Assembly: GCF_032854445.1 (NCBI RefSeq)
Contig: NC_088300.1
Span: forward strand, 60,922,984-60,982,983
DNA from: Liolophura sinensis
Lineage: Eukaryota > Mollusca > Polyplacophora > Chitonida > Chitonidae
Length of the DNA: 60,000 bases
Direction of reading: 5' to 3'
The notes beneath the pieces are model-generated. The model saw nothing but the letters and a program-made list of their open reading frames with translations. It was not told the DNA's origin and did not search any database. Position numbers and translations under genes: made by a program. Of this stretch, positions 45,501 through 54,635 are shown piece by piece (the first letter of the stretch is position 1; every line of letters starts with the position of its first letter).

Positions 45501-48500
45501 ACTGTCATCTATAACCCACTGCCAGTGCTTACTGTCATCTATAACCCACAACCAGTGCTTACTGTCATCTATAACCCACAGCCAGTGCTTACTGTCATCT
45601 ATAACCCACAGCAAGTGCTTACTGTCACCTATAACCCACAGCCAGTGCTTACTGTCATCTATAACCCACAACCAGTGCTTACTGTCATCTATAACCCACA
45701 ACCAGTGCTTACTGTCATCTACAACCCACAGCCAAGGCTTACTGTCATCTATAACCCACAACCAGTGCTTACTGTCATCTACAACCCACAGCCAGTAAGG
45801 GCTGTTGAATTCAGTAATTCCCATTCCAAGGCCATTCAGTGATATAAAAATCCTTACATTTCATGTACTCGATTTCACGCCGATGTACATTGTATACATA
45901 ATCCAATAAGTTTCTTCAAGGTAGAGTATAGATAAAAGGAAATAACAATGCATAGAGATCTAAGAATTAAGGAATTGATAAAAATTAATCACTTTTTCAG
46001 TTAAATAATCTATTCACCAAAAACATCTTTCCCTCATTACAACTCGACCCTGAATATCACACAGTCACAAATTTGTCACCCAAATTTTTTCACAAAGTTG
46101 TTGTTCCACATATTGTTTTTCAACCACTAAAGACCTTATTTGAATGGAATTCATGCATATAATTGTTATGAAAATGATGCTAAAACCTTTTTAAAGATGC
46201 AACCTTCACAATCTGTGCAGATTATTTCTCTACATTTCTCTCCAAATGCTTCAAAATGTTGGTTGCAGAGGTCATTGAAAAGGTAGGGTACATCTCCCAG
46301 GCTGCTGAAGTGGTATGTGAAGATCTATATACTATTATGGCACACCACTTATAACACGGCAGATTTGCCTTCCAACAACAGTAAGGCAATGAGGGAGAGA
46401 TATGGCATATGTAAGCTTACCTCCACAAAGTTATCTGTACTAGTCTCTTTATCAGACATTGTGACGAAATGCTGACATTCCTTCTGATGTTTCGACATCA
46501 GTTTTCGCTGTCTCATTTCTCGTCTGTGGCGTAATTTCTCAGCAAGTTCTAGCTGACTTCTCTTATTCTCTGTTGATCAAAGTATATCCCATCCTCATTA
46601 ATGTTCAATATATGATAAAAAGAGATGGCATGGTCAGTTTGATAAACGGAAATAAAACTTTTGTATTTATCAACAGTACAGTTGGAGATGTATACCAGAA
46701 TACCAGAAAATAAAAGTAGGCAGTCCTACAACTGTTGCAGAGTTCACCATTTGACTGTAAAGAATTAAGACTCTATTACTAGTGGTAACCAAGTGAAAAC
46801 CATCTTCCAATTATCTTCATCTTTTAAATATCCTTAATTTTCTCTTTTTATTTTGACATAGAAGAGCAGGTCACCTATTTAGGAGGAAACTGTGTTTTAT
46901 TTTCTGAAGAAACGGTCATTTTGAACTGAAACTTTCATTGCAATTTAAACACATTTTTAAGTCAATTTTGGTGACAAAACTACATTGGTTGGATTGGCCA
47001 ATTTCAGGGCTTAACAAAAAGTGTAACAAGTTTACACAAAATAGTGCCTTCAGAATATGCTTGAATAAATACCTTACAAACATGAAAAAAAGGTTGAAGA
47101 GTTACAGCATATGTACTACCAATATTGTGTTAAACCCTAATTATTCAATCATTCATTCATTTTTTATTTGTGTGAAAAATTTTGAGAGATTTGCTTCTCT
47201 ATCAGTAACAAGAACCTGCTAAAAATCGCTCCTGTAGGTTTGTCAGGTTGTTTGAGTGTCCTGCCAGTATTTCATCCCGCTGCTTCTCCAAGAGTTTCCC
47301 ATCCTGCACCATGTCCGTAATCACATTATCCAGGGACTCTTGTCGCAGCGTGAACTCCTCGTTATCGCCCTTGTCCTGGAGCTGCTTCATCAGTGCCAAA
47401 TGCCGTCTACGTTTTAAACGCTCTTCCAGAGCCTACACAAAAGTAGGAAACACTTGTTAATGCATTATATAAATTCTCTGACCTTTAAGAATGTCTGTTT
47501 TATGTATATTTAGCCCCCTTTTTTAAATGAAGGAGTAGTTGACAGAATAAGCTCAATATATTCATTCCATATTTGTAGAAAGTAAGCAGTCTTCACCATA
47601 CCCTTTTAAATGGTCCAACAAGCAATGTCAATCACGTATATGTACTAACAGGAGGCAGGGGAAGTTTAAAACTTCACCTATTGTCTGATAATGTCTTAGC
47701 TATTGAAAGGCAAGAATCTTTGCAGCATAGCCACAGCCTGCCCTATAGGTCAGTGTGCTATAAATCTTTAACCTTTTCAATCTACACTTTTTTTCAGAGA
47801 ATTTATGCATACAATTATTATAAAAATGGCACTAAAAGGACTTGCTTATCTCTGCAAATTATTTCTTTACACCCCATATTTCTTTCGGAATGTTTCAAAA
47901 TACTGGTCCCAGAGGCAGCTGAAAAGGTTGAAGAGTTATGGTAATCAAGGTTTCTAGGAGTGAAAAATTCCAAATAGTTTTCTCATTTTTAGCTCATGCT
48001 GGCTCTATGGTCATATGTGGGAAGGTGGGAAGGACAGGCTACCAGGGTTCTCTGTTCAAATCAAAATAAATAAATGTAGTCATACAAATCATCCTGAAAA
48101 GACAAAGCCAACTGATGAGATTTTTCCCTGCTATTCTGGTGAGGTTTCCGTACTGTACAGCAGTCTTATGTAATATTTCAATATCTGCAACTGCAGTATC
48201 AGCATGGTGCATGATTGTCAGTGTAATAAGAGTTACATGTCACAAAGAATTTCCCACATACTTATAGTTTTGTAATAATTGATTTTAAAATACATCAAAC
48301 TTACTGCTGAACATCTTAGCCTTTCATTGGCTAGTTTTTCCTCCAGATTTGCCATATTACGCTTCAACTTCAGAAATAAAGCATCAACCTGTGGAAAGAA
48401 ACAAAATTAAGCATGATAATAAAATAAATAAAAAATAAAAAGAAATTCAATATTTGTGACCCAAAAAAATCACATTGTCAACATCTTCTGTGATACGATA

Positions 48501-51500
48501 ACATGAAATACAGTACAGAATAATGCGCCAAACTTTGCCAAGGGGTAGTAACTCCCAAAACGGACTAAGGGAGATAACTTTTAATCACTACAAACACATT
48601 TATGGCGTGACAATGTGTGAGAATTCAACATTAACCCCCTTGAATTTGAGATGCGGATGTGTAGTCTTCAAACATGACTAGTGTTTCCAAAAGATATTCA
48701 ACAAGTTTATTTACGATTTTACGATATGGCTGTTCATGCTAATGTTCAGTTATAGTAGGGGCAGTTTACCTCTGCCTCTGTCAGCCCTGATGACTTTGTT
48801 AATTCTCCTCGTAATTTCTGTCTGTGTTCTTTTAATAAGTTTATCTGTAAGTAGAATGAAAAACATCAGTACATATAAACATCCTTTGCGTACTTGGGCT
48901 AAATTGAGGGAATATTAGTACATGGGAATATTAGTACATGTACTCATTTGACCTACAAATTTGGCATAAAAAGTATAAAAGTACAGGTATTGTTAGAGGC
49001 AAAGAAAGATCATAAAATATTATTTTGGTGCCCAAAACATACATTTAAAGAAACGCCCTAAAAACATCTTTCCATAACCAATTGAACTCTCACAAGCAGG
49101 TAAAATGAGTCACTGATGAACTTTTGGGTCAAATACAGTAAATCAAGAAAGATTTATAATTCTCAAACATCAATACATATACCTACCATCTTTTGATTAT
49201 ATTTTGGATCAAGCTTTTCTATTTCGTTTTCTAAAGCTTGTGGATCTTTCCCCCGCTTGGAATTCTTTTTTAGTTCCTATCAAATAAAAATACGACAGCA
49301 AAAGATGAACAAAATCATGATTTAGCGGTTATATACTTTGTGGAAAGGAAACAGATTTCTTCACAACCTACATCCTGTTTCTTTGTATGAAATCTTATTA
49401 TGCACCAACCTGGGATTAAGACAGAAGACTATCCCATGTCCATATCCCACATCAGAGCCGTAAAAATACACACAGTAGCATGACATGAGACATAGGTGAT
49501 AAACTGTCTGTTGTTTACTTCTGAATAATTCTCACTAAACTATACGAGAACACACTCTGAGACATTTGTAGGTTTTAGATATACATGTACATGTATTTAC
49601 AATGCTAGCTATAAATCTAAATAATTTGTAACAAATGTCAGTTTTACATCAATCAAGTATTTTAGACTTTATTTTATTTATCCATAATAATCTATACATT
49701 CACTTAAATATTACTGTATTTCAGAGGTACACAAAGCCCTTAAAATGCTACTGTTACTCACCAGACTTACATTTTTCAGATAAGGATTTCATAATCCTTC
49801 ACAAAATAACTATAAGGTGGATGAAATAATCAAAGTAAAGCAAAATGTGTCACTGGAAAAATGCTAAATATTAGGTGAAATACAGTATGCATATAAGGTG
49901 GCCAAAAATTTCCAGTAACGTACAATTCATATGTCATGTTGCAGATTAACTCACCTCAGTTTCTTCCTCTTTTTCTTTCTCACACATCTTTATTATATCA
50001 TTCATGTCTTCTTCAGCTTTCTTCAGAAAGTTCTTACAGAAGTTTTCTTCAAGTTTATCCTTGTTTTTTAACTTGTTTAAGAGAATGCGCAAAACTCCTA
50101 AGAAAGCCTAAAATGACAGAAATGTTTTCAAATGTATTTTTCTCATTTACAAAAAAATAGCCATCCTAAAAAAAGCAAGCTTTTTAGATGTTAAATGGAG
50201 TATTCTTTTACACAGAAAGTTTCATATGTCAAAGTTTTCAATTACGTTACTTCTTACTTTACTTACCTCTTGTCTTTCTGTTTGAAAGCTTTTATCCACA
50301 GAAATTACAGCATCGAAATCTTGTGATATTAACTCTGCATCGGCTCCATCACTGCAAGACAGAAAACAACACTATAGGACATACCAGAAATACACTGCTC
50401 TGGGAAAGAATGAAAGAACATGTTGTAGGAGTTACATGTACAATATGGAATAAGCCTTTGTTGTATGACACCCTCAGTTTAGGGCATGCTTGTATACTGT
50501 AACCAACACACCAGACAAAAACCAAATTTGATACCTCAATGAGAAACGTTAAGAGCATGAGAAACTGTTCTACTGTAATACATAGGAAACGTACCTGTTA
50601 TTCTGTACTAGCGCATCGGCCAAGCCACGACTGTTGACAACTTTCACATCTGAGATATCACCTTCCTCCTCGTCAATAGCCATTTTGTTCCTTGACTTCT
50701 TTGAACTCTTCCGTTTTCCCTTATCGACCAATTCAGCCTCAATATACATAGGGTAGTTGGTTTTCTGAAAGCCACAGAAGATTTGGGATATGGGATTCAT
50801 CATGTTTGCGTAGAATATCACAACGTATATTTTATGTGAAGATTTTAAATTTTCTGAGAAAAGCAAGTTGAAAGACTAACTTAAAAAAATTCATATTTTT
50901 CTTCAGCAAATAAGAACTGCTTTTATTGTATCAGGGTGCATATAAGCTCAGTCTAGATGTACATCTGTGCTGGAGGAAATTTCCCATCAGTATAGTGGAA
51001 GACCTGTGAACTGGAAATCCAGAGGTCACTGGTTCAAATCCCCAGCTGGAAAATCCCCATCACAAATGTGATTTCACTATTAAAAAGCTACACTAGTTCT
51101 AAAGACTTTCTAATATTGGCTCATGGAATGGTAAATGTACCTAAATACCGAAAATGTGTCATTAATGTGGTTGTGTCATGACACTGATAGCCTTTAATCA
51201 GCTTGGTTGGTAAACCGTATTTCATATCAAACCTTTTTGCCTGCCTCAACATCCATCCCTCCCATGGATGTAGTGCCCTTCATCTGACGATACTCTCTCA
51301 CGCTTACACCCATTTGGTCTGCCCCAGCCTCTTCCTCTTCCTGGTACTGAAAAGATACAGTTTCAATATTATTTTAATGCTGTTAGTATCACTCTTCCAT
51401 ATACTTAGATGTCATCATGCATGGCTTGATGTCTAAAACTATGTGTACTTTATTCCTGTGACATTGAGTGATGCATAAAACAAATAATGGACTAGGTATT

Positions 51501-52085
51501 CACCCTAACACAATGCAAAACAATATAACCAGTAAATTTTGTTCATATATTATTATACCAGTATATAGGCCTGCTTTATATTAAATACTGATGATAAATA
51601 AGGTGAGGAGAAATTAATCATACGGTACACATTATTTATCGATGATGTTTAAAAATTTGATAGATGAAGACAATAATTTCGGATGCCTCAGAAATCCAAC
51701 TCTGACCTACTGCCAGATATCAATTATCATATACTGGTAAGTCTATACATAGGCGTATACATACATATACCGGTACCCTAAGTTATTATAGTCATGCATG
51801 CTTCGTTAATATTATATCATGTTTGGCTTACATGAATAGGTCTACCGTCCTTAAATTTCAGTATACCTTTTTCTTGGCGATATCTCGCAGACATGGTCGT
51901 GCACATATCGCCACAATGGCAGCTCCAATAATAAACCCAAACAGAAATCCCAGTCCCATCCATAAGCCGTCAGCCTGAAAAGTCTCATCGAAATACTTTA
52001 CAACGATCGGCAAGCATGCGCTTGCGTTTGGCGAACCGCCCGGGAAATACTGAAAAAAGTTTGTATTTTGCGTAGTCCAGCTCAT
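35747..52085 (-). CDS. EVC: EVC ciliary complex subunit, complete, 24 coding exons, 997 residues
   Basis: Single-pass membrane coiled-coil protein. In vertebrates EVC pairs with EVC2 in the EvC zone at the base of the primary cilium and transmits Smoothened signals to Gli factors. Coding exons (5' to 3', minus strand): 52085-51867, 51346-51233, 50764-50595, 50351-50267, 50107-49955, 49276-49187, 48844-48770, 48388-48305, 47432-47216, 46569-46421, 44476-44378, 43791-43650, 43145-43078, 42540-42431, 41594-41505, 40569-40446, 40260-40114, 39881-39819, 39358-39180, 38541-38473, 38082-37932, 36811-36721, 36425-36300, 35925-35747. All introns are GT-AG and in phase. The length is close to human EVC (992). 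The ATG at 52085 is preceded by an in-frame TAA seven codons upstream. Similarity to EVC is clearest near residues 190-245 and 860-890; the rest is generic coiled coil. Confidence 0.85.
36890..37925. repeat. Minisatellite, CCACCCACCCATCTTTACCTATAGA-type unit (about 22-27 bp)
   Basis: Dozens of imperfect copies of CACCCATCTTTACCTATxG fill most of the EVC intron between 37931 and 36812. Unit length and sequence vary (ACTACTGCCCATATTTACTT-type at the left). The long proline/leucine-rich plus-strand open frames are translations of this repeat. Confidence 0.9.
41991..42354 (+). mobile_element. SINE family 2, full length, with target-site duplication
   Basis: Near-identical direct repeats TCATTCTGTTTTGA (41977-41990) and TCATTCTGTTTTTGA (42355-42369) flank the element. 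It begins with a tRNA-like head (GCCCGGATAGCACAGTTGG, A box; GATCCAGGATCAATCC, weak B box). It ends TTGAGTACGACGTTAAACCC with a (CACT)n tail. It lies in an EVC intron, antisense to that gene. Confidence 0.9.
43078..49276 (-). CDS. EVC: EVC exons 6-13: central coiled coil
   Basis: Residues about 248-555 are almost continuous charged coiled coil (for example NMANLEEKLANERLR, ERFLAENKRSQLELAEKLRH, GFHQLLEQQRFEQEHFAEET, DRLIKLYHQQTDYYKR). The exon at 47432-47216 uses a weak donor (GCAG|GTTCTT); its join to 46569 gives an uninterrupted FLAENKRSQLELAEK. The introns contain the 30-bp minisatellite (44.75-45.80 kb) and a dispersed repeat near 46.1-46.3 and 47.75-47.94 kb. Confidence 0.82.
44521..44690 (-). 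repeat. Strongly decayed SINE-1-like copy
   Basis: TTGTTTAATGCCATACCCAAGAATCTTTCACTTATA is recognisable as a diverged minus-strand SINE 1 tail, broken here as TTGTTTAATGCC and ATACCCAAGAATCTTTCAC. It directly abuts the 30-bp minisatellite. Confidence 0.45.
44755..45796. repeat. 30-bp minisatellite, about 35 near-perfect copies
   Basis: The unit GTGCTTACTGTCATCTATAA then CCCACAACCA repeats about 35 times with single-base variants (ACAACC, ACAGCC, ACTGCC, ACAGCA; CATCT or CACCT). Since 30 is divisible by three and most frames lack stops, three long false ORFs (over 350 codons, on both strands) appear. It sits in the EVC intron between 46420 and 44477, so it is not coding. Confidence 0.95.
46120..46290. 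repeat. Dispersed repeat inside EVC introns, copy 1
   Basis: ATTCATGCATATAATTGTTA, then AATGATGCTAAAACC, GATTATTTCTCTAC and TTCAAAATGTTGGTTGCAGA match a second copy at about 47760-47940 (TTTATGCATACAATTATTAT, AATGGCACTAAAAGG, AATTATTTCTTTAC, TTCAAAATACTGGTCCCAGA). Identity about 75-80 percent by eye. Family unknown. Confidence 0.6.
46970..47110. repeat. Second dispersed repeat in EVC introns
   Basis: AACTACATTGGTTGGATTGG, then GAATAAATACCTTACAAACA and AAAAAGGTTGAAGAGT, corresponds to about 38190-38320 in another EVC intron (AACTACACTGTTTGGATACG, GAATAAATACCCTGCAAACA, AAAAAGGTTGAAGAAT). Family unknown. Confidence 0.6.
49955..52085 (-). CDS. EVC: EVC exons 1-5: N-terminal membrane anchor and first conserved block
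   Basis: Residues 1-38 are short and lumenal/extracellular, with one N-glycosylation sequon (NAS at about 20-22) and no signal peptide. A membrane helix GLWMGLGFLFGFIIGAAIVA spans about 40-62, followed by a basic stop-transfer stretch (RPCLRDIAKKK). Residues 74-190 are acidic/basic low-complexity cytosolic linker (EEEEAGAD, KGKRKSSKKSRNK). Residues 190-247 (ERQEAFLGVLRILLNKL ... KKAEEDMNDIIKMCEKE) correspond to the human EVC block around [20 protein letters not shown]. This N-terminal membrane topology is the EVC pattern, not the EVC2 pattern. Confidence 0.82.
50985..51060 (+). repeat. tRNA-like fragment, probably a SINE head
   Basis: AGTATAGTGGAAGACC is followed by a good B box GGTTCAAATCCCC. 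The remainder does not fold into a complete tRNA cloverleaf, and a similar GGGTTCAAATCC fragment occurs near 54700. Not a functional tRNA gene. Confidence 0.4.
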
Positions 52086-53963
52086 CTTGGCCTGCTTACA
52101 CACTTATTAAATCATTCATACAAAAAGGAGTTGGAGGTAAAAAAAAAAAAAAAAACAAATTCGGCCGCACATCACTGGGTAGTGAGATCGTCTTCAAACG
52201 GGCAAGTTTAATCATCACCCGCCCATAGCTCTCTTGCGTATGAACCCCTACCGTCAGCACATCGGGCAAACGGAAAATCTCACAACTGTTCTTTTCATTA
52301 GATAACGTCTAAGTCTAAAAAAGCACCATTACTTCAATTATCAGGTAAATGCCAGTCATCAGTGTGATAAAACAAGATGATTGCCAAATTACTGCGGTAT
52401 TGTTCGATTTCCTTCCATGTGGCCTTCGCTTTGCTCATTGTCAACGGCGTCAATGTTTGGTTGTTGTCAAGGCGGTTTTCAGTTCCCCAGTCAGTGCGCG
52501 CATGTGTGCACCAGTTAGATCAAAGGATTCACCACGGATTACCTCGAAACCGCCCGCAATCAACACGCGCGCTCATGTCTTGTAGAGGAGGGAGTTCACC
52601 TGTCATCGGGAAAAAAGGTTTGGAAGTTGACGTTTTTTTTTCTGTCAGTTGAGCGAGCTGATACAAATATGAATAGCGTTAGAGTAATGTGATGTTCATG
52701 GAAATGTAGAACTTGGTTATTTACTTGAGTTTTATTTTGATTAACCTGCTAAATAAAGCACTGGAAGAAATACCTATCTATAGACCTTGGCTGCTTCAAT
52801 CCAGTTCTAATTCCAATGCCATTGCCACTATATATACAGCACATGTAGCTAGGCCTATGATATATGAGCAGAAAAACAGATAATCTCTATTTATGTACTT
52901 GACCCAATATCAGATGATCGAGCCAGCCATGTATAAATGGTTTACATTGTTATGTACACTTTGGTTTTAGTAAATAGCGCTGTGATGGCGTTCATATTGT
53001 AGACCAGTAGAATCTAAAACTTTTGTCCATCAACTAACTTTTAGTTTAATTCACCGAGCTAAATGATCTCCCTCTGTATTTAACCAATACGTGGACTAAA
53101 TAGTACCGGTATAGTTGAAAAATGAAGATACATTTAAATACATGTGCATGCAGTTAACCATTTATCATATGAGAAGTTGTGAACAAAAGGTTCCATGAAT
53201 TGACATTAATCTAGCACATAACAGCAACCTCAGCTTAAAAACTATATTAATATTAAGTTATGTGCTTGTCATATTTATTGTTCATGCTTATAGTCCTGTA
53301 GAGTATTTTATATCTTTCGGCAAATATAACATATCAAAGCATGAATTAGCATGGTTATATAGATTCCGATTTAGCTTATCTGTGCATGCCAGCCAGGGTG
53401 AGAGGATGATCATGTAGTGTTCTACAGTTGTTTTATTGTCAGTATAGAGTGTAGACCAGCTCATCCAGGCACACACCTGAGATCAGTCATCATGCAGGTG
53501 AAAGTCCTTATCTCTTCTTGATTAATTTTCCAAGCGTTTTCCATACATAGAGCCTGCTTGGTAATTGTTTTTCTTTCCCTTCTGGTTACATTGATCTTCT
53601 CTTGATAGGGCTGATGCCATTATATTTGCATGAGGCAGTCGACATTTGATCTGAACTACAAATAAAATATATGTATTCTATCCGAGTGCACTCAGTACAA
53701 CAGTACATTCATGCTGCACAGTGGATTTTGGTAGGTCATTTGATGTCGATTTGTCCATGTCACGATGTGTATATATTTTTTTTTTACAAATTTATCATAG
53801 CATCCTAGTATTTTTTTTATTGGTTTCAGCTTTTTTGATGGAGAATCAGGGTTAATCTTGTGAGGTTTCTTTTTTTTTTTTCAAAAGAATTACAGCATGC
53901 TAATGCATATATTTTTTTCTTGGTTACAGCTTTGGTGATGGGGAATCTAGATTAAACTTGAAG
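52086..53963. promoter_or_regulatory. Divergent EVC / EVC2 intergenic region
   Basis: The two start codons, pointing away from each other, are 1,878 bases apart. The EVC-proximal part (about 52140-52620) is relatively GC/CpG-rich (GGCGTCAATG, AACACGCGCGCTCATG) and is the likely bidirectional promoter. The rest is AT-rich and probably holds a 5' UTR intron of EVC2, whose acceptor lies at 53928-53929. No convincing RFX X-box could be identified by eye. Confidence 0.55.
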
Positions 53964-53965
53964 AT
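53797..53965 (+). repeat. Two similar 3' splice-site segments upstream of the EVC2 start
   Basis: The stretch around TTGGTTTCAGCTTTTTTGATG (acceptor AG at 53828-53829) and the stretch around TTGGTTACAGCTTTGGTGATG (acceptor AG at 53928-53929) align over about 70 bases at a 100-base offset, each with a T-rich tract before the AG and GGGAATC/GAGAATC after it. Only the second is followed directly by the ATG at 53964. Confidence 0.6.
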
Positions 53966-54635
53966 GAAGTCAGCTGCTGTATTACTGTTCTGCCTTGTCG
54001 CAGAGTTCAACCTACAAAATGTGGGTGCAGGAAAACATGTGATTGATGGAACGTCAGAAAACATTACAGCACAGCTTAATGTTACGACTACTGTGGATTC
54101 TGTCAGTGGAACACCGGCTCTCTACTCAGGGGAGACAATTCTCCTTGAGCTTGGTGTGGAAGTTTTGGCTAATGTCACAGGACTTGCAATTCAGCTGAAC
54201 TATCCTGACAGGGTTTTCTCTTCAGCGAACCAAGGAGTTGATTTTCCACGTGAAGTTTCATTTTCAAAGGAAGGCTTTCTTAATAGTTTCAATATCAACA
54301 GTGTTGATGTCCAGGCCACTAACTTAATTAAGTATAATTTTGGTGATGCACTAGTGGGATCTGGTTATGGTTATTTTACTTTAACATGGAAATTCAACAT
54401 GACAGCCGAATTTGTGGATGATTTGCCATTGATGGAGATTTCAGCAGTTGTTTATGATAGTCTGAACCAGGCAACACCCATTCTAAATTTAACCTCAATC
54501 GTGGCATACCTTGGTGCTGATTTGAAAGTAAATATAAGGTCCAGTTTGTCAGAAGTGGAGGCTGCTGACCAAGTTGATATCGTCATAGAAGTGGCTGTAG
54601 GCCTTGATGCTACAGACCCAGCGGAGGATACACAA
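53964..54635 (+). CDS. EVC2: EVC2 exon 1 (first coding exon): signal peptide and first ectodomain module
   Basis: The first ATG after the acceptor at 53928-53929 is at 53964. An upstream TTG in the same frame is not a likely start. The exon encodes 224 residues: the leader, then a Thr/Val/Leu-rich region with repeated hydrophobic-alternating strands (ETILLELGVEVLANVTGLAI; YFTLTWKFNMTAEFVDDLPL) typical of an all-beta sandwich. Donor CAA|GTAAGT. The minus-strand open frame here is a shadow. Confidence 0.75.

Noticed and set aside
44661-45842. Three very long overlapping open frames (387, 368, 355 codons) that look like a repetitive protein
   Set aside because: They are different frames of one 30-bp minisatellite on opposite strands, inside an EVC intron; unit length divisible by three keeps them open.
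52104-53950. RFX X-box in the EVC/EVC2 intergenic region
   Set aside because: I looked for GTTNCC...GGNAAC-type palindromes and found only half sites such as GGGCAAAC; not enough to claim. A matrix scan is needed.
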